From: Burkholderia multivorans ATCC BAA-247
GTDB taxonomy: Bacteria > Pseudomonadota > Gammaproteobacteria > Burkholderiales > Burkholderiaceae
Direction of reading: 5' to 3'
Length of the DNA stretch: 64,000 nt
Assembly: GCF_000959525.1 (NCBI RefSeq)
Contig: NZ_CP009832.1
Location: 1,054,001-1,118,000 of the forward strand
The notes beneath the pieces were generated by a model that was given only the letters and a program-made list of their open reading frames with translations, did no database searches and had not been told where the DNA came from. Positions 25,365 through 35,421 of this stretch are shown here, piece after piece (position 1 is the first letter of the stretch; every line of letters begins with the position of its first letter). The position numbers were made by a program, and so were the translations under genes.

Positions 25365-26534
25365 ATGGCCTTAATTCAACCGGTCGAGCCGTCCACGACG
25401 CTGATCCCCGAGAGAAACGCGACGAAGACGCTCGTCGTCGGCGTACTGACGGCGGCGTTCGTGATTGCCGCGCCGCTCATCATCGGCGCGGCCGGCGGCA
25501 ACTACTGGGTGCGCGTGCTCGACTTCGCGATGCTGTACGTGATGCTCGCGCTGGGCCTGAACGTGGTGGTGGGCTTCGCGGGCCTGCTGGACTTGGGCTA
25601 TATCGCGTTCTACGCGGTGGGCGCCTATACGGCGGCGCTTTTGACCTCGCCGCACCTGGCCAACCAGTTCCAATGGTTCGCCCAGATGTGGCCGGGCGGC
25701 ATGCACCTGTCGTACTTCATCATCGTGCCGATCGCCATGGCGCTCGCGGCGCTCTTCGGCGTGCTGCTTGGCGCGCCGACGCTCAGGCTGCGCGGCGACT
25801 ATCTGGCGATCGTGACGCTCGGCTTCGGGGAGATCGTGCGGATCTTCATGAACAACCTCGATCGCCCCGTGAACATCACGAACGGTCCGCAGGGCATCAC
25901 CGGCATCGATCCGGTGCACGTGGGCGGCTTTAATTTGTCGCAAACGCATACGCTCTTCGGATTCCAGTTCCCGTCGGTGTACATGTATTACTACCTGTTC
26001 GTGCTCTGTGCGCTGCTCGTCATCTGGGTATGTACGCGCCTGCAGCATTCGCGTATCGGGCGGGCGTGGGCGGCGATCCGCGAAGACGAGATCGCGGCCA
26101 AGGCCATGGGCATCAATACGCGTAACGTCAAGCTGCTTGCTTTCGCGATGGGCGCCTCGTTCGGCGGGCTTTCGGGCGCCATGTTCGCGGGCTTTCAAGG
26201 GTTCGTCTCGCCGGAGTCGTTCACGTTCTGGGAATCGGTGGTGGTGCTCGCCTGCGTGGTGCTTGGCGGCATGGGCCATATTCCGGGCGTGATTCTGGGC
26301 GCCGTGCTGCTGGCGGTGTTTCCCGAGTTCCTGCGCTCGACGATGGGTCCGCTGCAGCATGCGATCTTCGGGCATCAGATTATCGATACCGAGGTGATTC
26401 GCCAGCTGCTGTACGGTCTGGCCATGGTGCTCATCATGCTGTACCGCTCGGAGGGTCTGTGGCCCGCGGCGAAGCACGAGGACAAGATCGCGAAACTGGC
26501 CAAGCGAAACGGCAGAAAGCCGGTGCGTGCTTGA
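25365..26534 (+). CDS. livM: Branched-chain amino-acid ABC transporter, permease LivM
   Basis: 389 aa, with an N-terminal cytoplasmic leader typical of beta-proteobacterial LivM. Multiple membrane helices; the family blocks are LALGLNVVVGFAGLLDLGYI, LRGDYLAIVTLGFGEIVRIF and, toward the end, FWESVVVLACVVLGGMGHIP. It forms the membrane channel with LivH. A good ribosome site (AAGGAGCAT) precedes the ATG. GC content here is close to that of the core genome, higher than in the left part of the island. Confidence 0.92.
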   Translation: MALIQPVEPSTTLIPERNATKTLVVGVLTAAFVIAAPLIIGAAGGNYWVRVLDFAMLYVMLALGLNVVVGFAGLLDLGYIAFYAVGAYTAALLTSPHLANQFQWFAQMWPGGMHLSYFIIVPIAMALAALFGVLLGAPTLRLRGDYLAIVTLGFGEIVRIFMNNLDRPVNITNGPQGITGIDPVHVGGFNLSQTHTLFGFQFPSVYMYYYLFVLCALLVIWVCTRLQHSRIGRAWAAIREDEIAAKAMGINTRNVKLLAFAMGASFGGLSGAMFAGFQGFVSPESFTFWESVVVLACVVLGGMGHIPGVILGAVLLAVFPEFLRSTMGPLQHAIFGHQIIDTEVIRQLLYGLAMVLIMLYRSEGLWPAAKHEDKIAKLAKRNGRKPVRA

Positions 26535-26581
26535 GTGACAGATGAGCGAAATTTGAGCGAGACCTGAGCGGAGAGAATTTC

Positions 26582-27354
26582 GTGAGCAACAGCATTCGTT
26601 TGTCCGTCAAGGGCGTGAACAAACGCTTCGGGGGCCTGCAGGCGCTCTCGGAAGTGGGCCTGCAGATCCAGGAAGGCCAGATCTATGGTCTGATCGGCCC
26701 GAACGGGGCCGGCAAGACGACGTTCTTCAACGTGATCACGGGCCTTTATACGCCCGACTCGGGCGAGTTCATTCTCGACGGCAAGCCCTACACGCCGACG
26801 GCGGTGCATCAGGTGGCCGCTGCCGGCATCGCGCGCACGTTCCAGAATATTCGCCTCTTTGGGGGCATGACCGCGCTCGAAAACGTGATGGTGGGCCGTC
26901 ACGTGCGTACCAAGCACGGTCTTTTCGGGGCGGTATTCCAGACGCCGGCCGAGCGGCAGGAAGAGCGCGAAATCAAAGAGCGCGCGATGGAGCTGCTCGA
27001 ATACGTCGGGGTGTTGCAGTACGCCGACTACACGGCGCGCAACCTCTCGTACGGCCACCAGCGCCGGCTCGAGATCGCACGGGCGCTGGCCACCGACCCG
27101 AAGCTGCTCGCGCTCGACGAGCCGGCCGCGGGGATGAACGCGACCGAGAAGCTCGAGCTCACGAAGCTGCTGGAGAAGATTCGCGACGACGGCAGAACGA
27201 TCCTGCTGATCGAGCACGACGTGAAGCTCGTGATGCACTTGTGCAACCGCATGACGGTGCTCGATTACGGCAAGGTGATCGCCGAAGGTCTGCCGCAAGA
27301 CGTGCAGAAGGACCCGAAGGTGATCGAGGCATATCTGGGCGCGGGGGTCCACTG

Positions 27355-27355
<1 letters not shown>
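26582..27355 (+). CDS. livG: Branched-chain amino-acid ABC transporter, ATPase LivG
   Basis: 257 aa from GTG 26582. Walker A GLIGPNGAGKTTFFNVITGL, Q-loop in GIARTFQNIRLF, signature LSYGHQRRLEIARAL and Walker B LLALDEPAAGMNATE are all intact. The final segment PKVIEAYLGAGVH is typical of LivG. Its stop overlaps the livF start (TGATG), indicating translational coupling. Confidence 0.93.
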
Positions 27356-28071
<716 letters not shown>

Positions 28072-28085
28072 CGCAGTCGAACCGG

Positions 28086-28108
28086 CGCCCGCGGCTTGCT
28101 CGCGGGCG
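28086..28108. terminator. Hairpin after the liv operon
   Basis: CGCCCGCG, loop GCTTGCT, CGCGGGCG: a perfect 8-bp GC stem 15 bp after the livF stop. The A-run (GAAAAA) follows on the + strand, so a U-tract exists only for minus-strand transcription; on the + strand it may slow or protect the transcript end. Confidence 0.5.
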
Positions 28109-28183
28109 AAAAAGTGGCTGGTTTTAAGCTGAAGCGGGTATGTACGGCTCGGTGTAACAGATCGATGACGCGCTGATAATGGG

Positions 28184-28207
28184 TTCGTCTTCTGTGTCAG
28201 TTCTTCG
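28184..28207 (+). promoter_or_regulatory. PIP/hrpII box (TTCG-N16-TTCG)
   Basis: TTCG at 28184-28187 and TTCG at 28204-28207 with exactly 16 bases between. This is the hrpII/PIP element bound by HrpB/HrpX-type activators of type III secretion genes in Ralstonia, Xanthomonas and plant-associated Burkholderia. It lies 149 bp upstream of the Ser/Pro-rich gene at 28357, a normal distance. The -10 element is not clear (GAGAAT at 28239 is the best). Confidence 0.6.
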
Positions 28208-28356
28208 CTATCGCAACCGTCCCACATTTTCGATCGATGAGAATTCCATTCAGCGTTGCAGACGACTGTCGGATGACACTCCGAGCGATCGGCGGCATTC
28301 GCAAGGCACAAACGAATTTTCATCGATAGGTCGGTCATACCGAAAGAGGGGTCACC

Positions 28357-28936
28357 ATGTCATCTTCGATCAGTCGTCCCGAATCTCCCGTTGCCAGGAC
28401 GTCGGCTGAAGTAATCCAACATCACGCGGAAAAACAACCGCAAGACGTACCGCTTCCGCCTTCCCGGTCATCGTCGCGAAGCTCACACATTCCTTTATCG
28501 AGTCGCGCATCCGCGGATGCGGCCGAGCCGAGCACGCGGCCCCCACTTCGCGTCTCCGTTCCGCGCGTGGGAGGGAGCGCGGCGCCGGCCGCGTCCCCGT
28601 CTTCGTCCGCTTCTTCGCCGACGTCTTCGCGATCGACCGGACTCCCGCCCAAAAGCGATAGCCACGACGCGGCGCTGAAAGCCGCCGAGGATGCTCGTGC
28701 CGGACTACTCGAAGCACTTGGCGTCGACGAGACTGAACTGCCGCGCACGCTGGTGCCGGAAAACACGCCGCTCCGGTCCGCGACTGAAGGCGCTGCCGTA
28801 AAGGGCAAAGAGATTGAGCATCTGCCTTCGAACCCGACCCCGGAGCAGTTGAAGCAGCTCCAAGCCGCACTCGAAGCCGCGTTCGCGGACGTCGCCTGGT
28901 CTGACGACAGTTCCGTGAGTCAGGAGGAAGTTAAAC
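28357..28936 (+). pseudogene. Type III effector-like N-terminal fragment, cut by IS481 element
   Basis: 193 codons before the IS boundary. Residues 1-110 are Ser/Pro/Arg-rich and disordered in style (MSSSISRPESPVARTSAEVI; the stretch near residues 80-95 is almost all Ser/Ala/Pro), as in type III secretion and translocation signals. The rest (about 105-190) is helical and acidic (EALGVDETELPRTLVPE, NPTPEQLKQLQAALEAAF). With a perfect PIP box upstream, a secreted effector is the best guess. The catalytic part is missing, so no activity can be named. A 59-codon fragment after the IS (30033-30209) may be its C-terminus, in another phase. Confidence 0.55.
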
Positions 28937-30032
28937 TGTGTGATTCATAGACATCGTTTCAACTAAAATGAAGCGATGGACCGAGAGACCGCCGCGCGAT
29001 TGCGTTGGGTGCGCATGTATCACGAGACGGGCAATGCTGGCCTCGTGTGCGCACGGTGCGGCATATCTCGGCCGACACTTCGCAAATGGCTACGTCGCTA
29101 TCAGGAGGCTGGCGAAGCGGGTCTCCAGTCTCAAAGCCGTCGTCCATTGCGCAGCCCAAACCGGAAGGTCTCCGAGGCTGATCGGGCGACGGTCCTCCGA
29201 TTACGCGCTGAGCGCAAAGGCGCACGGCGGATCCAGAATGAACTGCGACTGCACGAGCAACGAGAGCTATCCCTCGCGACCATTCACAAGGTCTTGAGCG
29301 AGGCGGGTGTAAAGCCGTTGGTTCGATCTAGGCGACCGACGCAGCCAAAACGCTATAGCCGGCCGGTGCCTGGAGACCGCGTCCAGATGGACACGATGAA
29401 AATCGCTCGAGGTGCGTACCAGTACACGGCGATCGACGACTGTTCGCGATTCCGGGTACTGGCGATCTACCCACGCAGAAATGCCCGAAATACGCTGCTT
29501 TTTCTTGATCGCGTCATTGAGGAGATGCCGTTCCCGATTCAGCGTATCCAGACCGACCGAGGCGGTGAGTTCTTCGCCGAGTCAGTGCAGCGGCGCTTGA
29601 TGAGCGAGTGCATCAAATTCCGACCGATTCCGCCCCGTTCGCCACACCTCAACGGCAAGGTCGAGCGTTCACAGCTCACCGACCTCAACGAATTCTGGTC
29701 GGATCATCCACCGACCGGGGATGCGATCGACCAACGAATTGAGGAGTGGCAGTTCAACTATAACTGGCGGCGCCCGCACGGCTCACTTGGTGGCAAAACG
29801 CCCATCGATCGTATCGCGGAGTTAAGCGAAATTACGCCTCTCGCGGAGGAGGTGGAAAGTGCCTACGACGAAACGAAAGAACGAATTCGCCACCGTGAAT
29901 GGCGCGTCGACAAGACCCTCGCCGAACATCACCGGCGCGTGGTGGAGCTCGCGTCTCCTAACGGAGCCTCGAGCTCCACCACGGAACGAAAAAGGCGCAC
30001 CAAGAAGTGAAACGATGTCCGTGAATCGCACA
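28937..30032 (+). mobile_element. IS481-family insertion sequence
   Basis: 1,096 bp with about 28-bp imperfect inverted ends: TGTGTGATTCATAGACATCG at 28937 and, from 30032 on the other strand, TGTGCGATTCACGGACATCG. Contains one intact transposase gene. No clear target duplication was found (AAAC on the left, CATG on the right). Confidence 0.85.
28976..30010 (+). CDS. IS481-family transposase
   Basis: 344 aa, single reading frame. The N-terminal helix-turn-helix (GLVCARCGISRPTLRKWLRR) is followed by a second one (RKGARRIQNELRLHEQRELS) and the rve catalytic core: Asp in GDRVQMDTMKI and IDDCSRFRVL, second Asp in RIQTDRGGEFFAE, Glu in HLNGKVERSQLTDL, then FNYNWRRPHGSLGGKTP. The C-terminal basic tail is longer than usual. 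It appears intact. Confidence 0.92.
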   Translation: MDRETAARLRWVRMYHETGNAGLVCARCGISRPTLRKWLRRYQEAGEAGLQSQSRRPLRSPNRKVSEADRATVLRLRAERKGARRIQNELRLHEQRELSLATIHKVLSEAGVKPLVRSRRPTQPKRYSRPVPGDRVQMDTMKIARGAYQYTAIDDCSRFRVLAIYPRRNARNTLLFLDRVIEEMPFPIQRIQTDRGGEFFAESVQRRLMSECIKFRPIPPRSPHLNGKVERSQLTDLNEFWSDHPPTGDAIDQRIEEWQFNYNWRRPHGSLGGKTPIDRIAELSEITPLAEEVESAYDETKERIRHREWRVDKTLAEHHRRVVELASPNGASSSTTERKRRTKK

Positions 30033-30209
30033 CATGAGGCGCAGGTGCGGTTGTTAGGCACAGGCGTCTCGGGGTTCATCTACAACCGACAGTTACCGCG
30101 TCGCGGGCTCGGCAAACCGTTCGATCTGACGCATCCCCGATGGGCAAATCGGGAATGGGCACCAGCATGGGAAGATGATCCCGATCCCGAGTGGAATGGC
30201 CACAAGTAA
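30033..30209 (+). pseudogene. C-terminal gene remnant after the IS481 element
   Basis: An open stretch directly after the IS end encodes about 58 residues (RLLGTGVSGFIYNRQLPRRG, then LTHPRWANREWAPAWEDDPD) ending at TAA 30207-30209. The composition is protein-like and unlike the IS. It may be the missing end of the effector gene at 28357 or of another disrupted gene. A hairpin with U-tract follows at 30224-30255, as expected at a true gene end. Confidence 0.4.
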
Positions 30210-30223
30210 TCGGATGCCGGCTT

Positions 30224-30255
30224 CCGGGATCCTCGGCCTCGAGAATCCCGGTTTT
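30224..30255 (+). terminator. Rho-independent terminator
   Basis: CCGGGAT, 14-nt loop, ATCCCGG, then TTTT. It closes the remnant gene ending at 30209 and separates it from the satellite integrase, which is transcribed toward it from the other side. Confidence 0.55.
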
Positions 30256-30324
30256 GTACGCCTTTAATAAGACATGGAAAGTGCCCTAAATTCGGAGCAC
30301 GTTGAGGGCGGCACACCCCACGAT

Positions 30325-31473
30325 TCATGCGGGATTGAGCAGTAGCGAGTCGATGACTTTTACGGCCTTCCGGCTCGCGTCGTTCGGGCTGAGGTGCGCG
30401 TAACGCTGCGTCATCTTCGGATCGCTGTGACCGAGCAGCACCGACACCTCATAGAGACTGACGCCCGCTTTGACCAGCTTGCTCGCGAACGTATGACGGA
30501 GCGTGTGCAGCGTAACGCGCCCGCCGCGTTCTTTGACGAGAGTGGGATCATTTAGTCCGGCGCGCTCAATTGCCTTCTTGATCGACTTCGTGCTGTAGCC
30601 GCGTTCATTGCCCGTGCGGTCTTCGAAGACGTATCGCTGCCCAGTCCGGCGTTCTTCCCACCGACGACGTAGGATCGCTTCGAGTCGCGATGTCATGTGC
30701 AGCACATCCTCGTTCCGAACCTTGCTCCGATAGAGGCTGATCGTGCTGGCGTCGATGTTGATCGCCGACCACGGAATATTCGCGACCTCCGAGTAGCGAC
30801 ATCCCGTATCGAGCAGGAAAACCGTGATGTCGTAGTTATCCTGCATATTCCGCGTCATTTCGGGTGTTAGCGGTTTAGACGCGTTTATACGCGCTCTAAG
30901 CCGTTCCGGATCGAGTTCGCGCAATAACGCCGACTCGTCGTTAGAATCCAGATATCGAAGCCTATACGAAGTCCTAAGCTCGGGAAAAACGATATCTCGA
31001 CTGACTTTGAAGCCGAGCTTTGCCATCTCGTTGATGGTCGCGCGTAGCAATCCGATCTCGTGCTTGATCGTCGCGGGCTTGTCGCCTTCGGCCTTGCGCT
31101 TCGCGACGAGAAGATCGAAATCGCGCGTCGTCAGTTCATGCAGCAGCGTATCAGGCGACATGCCATAGCAGGGGAGCTTGGCCTTCGTCCGCGGATGAAG
31201 TTTATAGCCGAGCGTCTTCCGAACGATCGAGCACATGTTCCGGTGATAGGAAGTTTCGCTCCGTGCTTCGACATACTGTTCCAGCGCATTCTTGAGCGAG
31301 ATGGGCTGCGCATCCCCGAGGTACTGCTCGGCGTGCGCGCGATTGCGCATCTCGCGTTCGACTTGAGCGGCCTTCGTCTTGTTCGGCGTGCCGGTGGAGC
31401 CGAAGAATTTCTTGCCCTGAATCTGAAACTGGTAGTACCAGTTCTTGCTGTTGTTTCGACGGATGAGTGTCAT
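30325..31473 (-). CDS. int: Tyrosine site-specific integrase (satellite/phage type)
   Basis: 382 aa. An AP2-like/arm-binding N-terminus (NSKNWYYQFQIQGKKFFGST) is followed by a core-binding domain and the catalytic domain with Arg in LLDTGCRYSEVANIPW (about 233), HTLRHTFASKLVKAGVSLYE (about 328) and the Tyr in MTQRYAHLSPND (about 364). Codon use and GC are lower than in core genes. It lies directly downstream of the P4-like primase gene on the same strand, as in P4-type satellites and phage islands. It is a candidate for the integrase that placed the island or its right-hand part. Confidence 0.9.
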   Translation of the reverse strand: MTLIRRNNSKNWYYQFQIQGKKFFGSTGTPNKTKAAQVEREMRNRAHAEQYLGDAQPISLKNALEQYVEARSETSYHRNMCSIVRKTLGYKLHPRTKAKLPCYGMSPDTLLHELTTRDFDLLVAKRKAEGDKPATIKHEIGLLRATINEMAKLGFKVSRDIVFPELRTSYRLRYLDSNDESALLRELDPERLRARINASKPLTPEMTRNMQDNYDITVFLLDTGCRYSEVANIPWSAINIDASTISLYRSKVRNEDVLHMTSRLEAILRRRWEERRTGQRYVFEDRTGNERGYSTKSIKKAIERAGLNDPTLVKERGGRVTLHTLRHTFASKLVKAGVSLYEVSVLLGHSDPKMTQRYAHLSPNDASRKAVKVIDSLLLNPA

Positions 31474-31615
31474 GTGTTGCTCCTAATGGAATGTAATTGA
31501 TGAGCAACACCATCCGGGCTGATATGGGGTATGACAACAGCTTTCGCCCATGCCAGATGCAAAAAACGGAGCGTGCGCGAGCACGATCCGTTCGGGAGAA
31601 ATCACTTACGACGGG

Positions 31616-33886
31616 TTATGCGGCGAGGGGTTCACCCTCGTTGTCATCGGGGCCTACATCTTCGCCGGTCATGCCCGCGAGCAGCTTGCTTTGCCAGTCG
31701 CGCTTCCGCAGCTCAAGTTCGTAGTCGTAGAACTCATGGCCGACGTAGGCTCCCGTGTTCTCGTTGAACTGGAGGTCAACGAGCAGCGTCAAACCCTGAT
31801 AGACGCGATGAGGCCTAGCAACGGGCTTGTACCCCTTATCCTGCAAAATCATTCCGAGCCGTTTGCGGGAGTAGGAGAAATTGTATTCTGCCTCGCTCCA
31901 CGCCTTGAAGAACTTATAGGCGTCACCGAAGTGGATCTCGCCATCGGGATCGTCGCGGGTGAATTCCGACAGCCAGCTTTCGACAACGTCCATTTCGCCA
32001 CGGTATTCGGACACCTCATTCGTGATGATCGCCGGCTCCTTAAGCTTGTAGCCGTTATCGCGCCACTGCTGGCAGCCAACAAGCGCCCAGTTCAGGATAC
32101 CCGGGAGTTCATCACGCAGCTTGCGTTCAAGGTCGGGGTCACGTTTCTCGGGCGGAATCGTAACCGTGAACGGGATCAGCTTCATGCGACGCCAGATGCC
32201 GTGATCGTTGCCCTTGATCGTTGGCTTGTAGTTTCCGGCGAGCCAGAGCTTGAAGCGAGGCGTGAACGAGAACGCATTCTGGTAGAGCATGCGAGCGACA
32301 ATGTCTTCGCCGCCCGTATACCACTTCACCGTTTTCTCGCTGAAATGGCGTCCCTCTTCGACCTCGCTCATAGCGACGAGACGTTTCCCGACGAGGCGTG
32401 CGACTTCACTGCTTGAGGCATTCGAGGACATAGCTTGCCCGCCGTTCTTGTCGAGCAACATGTCGCCGTTCGCCTGTGCTCCGAGATCTCCGAAGAGAGC
32501 CCGCAGCAAATTGAGAAAGGTCGACTTCCCGTTTGCCCCGCTGCCGAAGGCAAAGAACAGGGCATGTTCCGAGGTTTGACAGGTCAGCGTATACCCGATG
32601 GCGCGGCGCAGGTACTCCACAAGCTCGACGTTCCCGTTCATGATTTCCAGCAGGAAGGCTTCCCACCGCGGGCAGGTTGCATCCGGATCGAAGTTCACCC
32701 CCGCAGTCTGCGTGATGTGCAGCGCGGGGTCCATCGGCATGAACTTGCCGGTCCGCAAATCAACGAGGCCGTTCTTCGCGGGGAACATCCATTCCCCTTC
32801 ATCGAGGTTGCTGGCCGAGACGGCGATGCCGGGTTCGGACCTGAACAGTTCGACGGCATCCTTGAGCGCCTTATTGCTTTCGCTGTACTTCGCGTGATCC
32901 ATCAGTTCACGGCGATTGCCTGGATTAAGGCGGCGAATCTCGTCGTGGATCATCGGAATGATTTCGCGGGCGAGCAGCAGCACGCGAAGTTCATCGATGA
33001 AACGCCAGGCACCGGACGGGGATTTTTCGAGCCAGCGCTTCATCTCCGAAACGTACCGGAGTGTGTCGCTGTACAGTTCTGACATCCGTTTCGCATTGCC
33101 GAGATCGGTTGCACGAGAGACGCTATCGTTGTTCTTCTGGTGCGAGCTAGCCACGTTCGCGGCAATCTGGGATACCTCCGATTCAGACAGTGGCGGGTCG
33201 CAATTTGTGGCGTTGTACTCCAGCAGTTCCTCCTCCAGCAGGTCGGGGTTCAAACCTGCATTGAGCAAAGAGAACCCCTCGAACGCGACAGATTCGTTGC
33301 GATTCCCGATGGTAGCGGATTTCGATTTGGCGGATTTCCGCTTGCGCGGTTTCGTGCCTTGCGTCGAGCAGAGCAGTTCAAGCAACCACGCAGGGGCACG
33401 AGAGATCGGCAGTACGGGTTCGTCGTAAAAATAGGGCTCGTCGTTGATGATCGACGGGGGAGCGAGACAGTAACCGCCTTCCGCTTTCACATCGACGCGA
33501 GGCAGGAAGTTGATCCTGCTCGGGACCTTCAGGTTCTCTGGATACCTGTAGATGAGGTGATACCCACCCGATGGCGTAAACACTTTGCGAGTTGGCGGAA
33601 GTGGGCCATGTTCTTTCTCCAGCCGACTGATCGACTTGAGGCCGGTGGCATCCCCGTTCTTCACATCGACATCGACAACGAGCACATATCCGGACGCCGG
33701 TCCGGTCGCGTACGCAACGTTGTAGTCGGCGCATTCATTCGCCCATGCGCGATGCTTGTCGGGGTCCATGTTCGCGTCCTTGAATCCGTGCTGCGTGGCG
33801 GGAACCTTATCGTTCAGGCGGATAGGAAGCGGGGCGAGACCTTCGGCTGCGAGGTCAGAGTATTTTTTGACGTGGTCTATATTCAT
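31616..33886 (-). CDS. P4-like primase-helicase (Prim-Pol + SF3 helicase)
   Basis: 756 aa from ATG 33886 (MNIDHVKKYSDLAAEGLAPL). The N-terminal bifunctional primase/polymerase domain shows the metal-binding VLVVDVDVKNGDATG and SGGYHLIYRY. A D5-type N-terminal helicase domain follows (FAKNGLVDLRTGK-like, TAGVNFDPDATCPRWEAFL), then the SF3 helicase with Walker A FAFGSGANGKSTFLNLLRAL and downstream RLVGKRLVAMSEVEEGRHF. The product would start and unwind replication of a satellite or plasmid-like element. It is full length and undamaged, so the element may still replicate when excised. Confidence 0.9.
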   Translation of the reverse strand: MNIDHVKKYSDLAAEGLAPLPIRLNDKVPATQHGFKDANMDPDKHRAWANECADYNVAYATGPASGYVLVVDVDVKNGDATGLKSISRLEKEHGPLPPTRKVFTPSGGYHLIYRYPENLKVPSRINFLPRVDVKAEGGYCLAPPSIINDEPYFYDEPVLPISRAPAWLLELLCSTQGTKPRKRKSAKSKSATIGNRNESVAFEGFSLLNAGLNPDLLEEELLEYNATNCDPPLSESEVSQIAANVASSHQKNNDSVSRATDLGNAKRMSELYSDTLRYVSEMKRWLEKSPSGAWRFIDELRVLLLAREIIPMIHDEIRRLNPGNRRELMDHAKYSESNKALKDAVELFRSEPGIAVSASNLDEGEWMFPAKNGLVDLRTGKFMPMDPALHITQTAGVNFDPDATCPRWEAFLLEIMNGNVELVEYLRRAIGYTLTCQTSEHALFFAFGSGANGKSTFLNLLRALFGDLGAQANGDMLLDKNGGQAMSSNASSSEVARLVGKRLVAMSEVEEGRHFSEKTVKWYTGGEDIVARMLYQNAFSFTPRFKLWLAGNYKPTIKGNDHGIWRRMKLIPFTVTIPPEKRDPDLERKLRDELPGILNWALVGCQQWRDNGYKLKEPAIITNEVSEYRGEMDVVESWLSEFTRDDPDGEIHFGDAYKFFKAWSEAEYNFSYSRKRLGMILQDKGYKPVARPHRVYQGLTLLVDLQFNENTGAYVGHEFYDYELELRKRDWQSKLLAGMTGEDVGPDDNEGEPLAA

Positions 33887-34018
33887 AGTTAGGAATGCAA
33901 AAAAGATGGCCGGGAAATGGTGCGAGTACCATCTTCCGGCCACGAGTCAACGTTGGTTGAGAGTTATTTGCCCGGGAGCAGGCAGGTCAGATATGTCGTT
34001 GTTAGGCGGTCTCAGGAG

Positions 34019-34378
34019 TTAGGCATGCGTCATTGCTTCCTTATCGACAGGCAAGTCGTAAGGCATGCCAAGGTCGGTTGTCGTGCAAACGGCGTTGCAT
34101 TCGTTGCAGACGAAGCCATACGGTTTCCCGTTCATCCCGATGATGGGAGTTGGGCTATGCGTAATCGGGTACCTGGGGCAGTGAATATAGTCCCCGATCT
34201 TAAGGCTGGAGAGGGGCTGCGGCGCGTCGTGTGAGTTGATCGGCCGAACGGGGTACTCGGGAGGCAGATCGCATACCCAATCCTCGGGGCCAATCCATTT
34301 CAGGAGGCCCTCTTGCATAAACAGGCTTACGATTTCCATAGGATCACTAACATAAGTGGTGTTGTGGTCGTTGTTCAT
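34019..34378 (-). CDS. Hypothetical protein with a Cys-pair knuckle
   Basis: 119 aa, 132 bp upstream of the primase gene and on the same strand. A C-terminal zinc-knuckle-like stretch (PYGFVCNECNAVC, plus CPRYPITH earlier) could bind zinc; the rest has no recognised fold. It probably belongs to the satellite replication operon. A purine-rich AAAGGAAATTTC precedes the ATG. Confidence 0.55.
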   Translation of the reverse strand: MNNDHNTTYVSDPMEIVSLFMQEGLLKWIGPEDWVCDLPPEYPVRPINSHDAPQPLSSLKIGDYIHCPRYPITHSPTPIIGMNGKPYGFVCNECNAVCTTTDLGMPYDLPVDKEAMTHA

Positions 34379-35421
34379 GAAATTTCCTTTTAAAGATGGT
34401 TGCCAAGCCGTTCACGCTGAACGTTGCCGGATCGAAATCGGAAGGCGAGGGTGTGCCTCGTCGCACGTTGCTTCGTTGCCGAGTGACTGTGCAGGAATTC
34501 GATGGACCTGACTTTACGGAGGCGGAGGGCGTTACACAAGACGAACAACTGCCAAACGCATCTGGGTGAAGTATGAGTCTGCGAAATCCAGAAAATCGAA
34601 TGCGCGGGCTAGAAGGTAGTTACAAATCGACGAGGTTGGGGAAGAGGGGGCGCAATATTTGTAACAGGCCTTCTCGGCTCGTTTGGCGCGTCGGAGATGC
34701 ACGTTTTCGGTCAAGGCACCCCTCAGGACTCGGGTGTGCGTTTTTCGTCGCGGCAAACTCGGGTAAACACCTATAAAAGGCTGGATTGTTGTCGCTTTTT
34801 TGCGTCAATCTAGTATAAACCCGTATTTTTCCGACTCGGGCATTCCTGGATCGGCCGGAGTCATCGCAAGAATTTCGACGGGGCTTGCGCAGGTCATGCT
34901 CGGAACAGGCGGCGAGCACACAAATCTATCTCTTCAACTTATGCAGCTTTCGTGGGCGTGCGGCCATGCCCTCGGCCCTTTGCTCGGCGCGCGAGCAACA
35001 ACATCACCAAACGATTCAACGATTTCATCAATTTTCAGAAAATTTTCTCTATCTCTTCTTCTATATAAAAACTTTCTAAAAACAAGAAAATTGTTTAATC
35101 GTTTAAAGAGCGGTTCCCTTCTGTTGGATGTGAAAGAAATCTCATCCCCACAACAGGGGGGGGGCGGTCGGCGATGGCGAGCACGCGGATTGGCCGGGAT
35201 GGCCCTACGGCAGAATCCTAGAAAGCTGATGATCTAGCTCGGAAATTCCCGGTAGATCAAGGGGATAGAGGAGATGCGGGTGAGGGTGACGTGAAAACTG
35301 TCGCTGTTGCTCGACGGATTTCGCGATGGTCGCCGTCGTGTCGATCACAGGCGCGCTCGACGTTGCCCTGAAGGGCAGTCTGCCGGACCCTGGACGCACT
35401 TTCAACGAACGGAGTGCTGTC
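34379..35421. other. Satellite leader region with AT-rich segment, possible origin
   Basis: 1.04 kb without a secure gene. From about 35020 to 35110 it is strongly AT-rich, includes the 12-bp palindrome AGAAAATTTTCT (35039-35050) and repeated AACGATT words, and could be the melting region of a replication origin for the adjacent primase. A + frame at 34800-35237 (GLAQVMLGTGGEHTNLSLQL, GPLLGARATTS) resembles the short Icd/Ash-type leader frames of P4-like elements but starts with TTG and may not be translated. A G8 run occurs near 35157. Confidence 0.35.
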
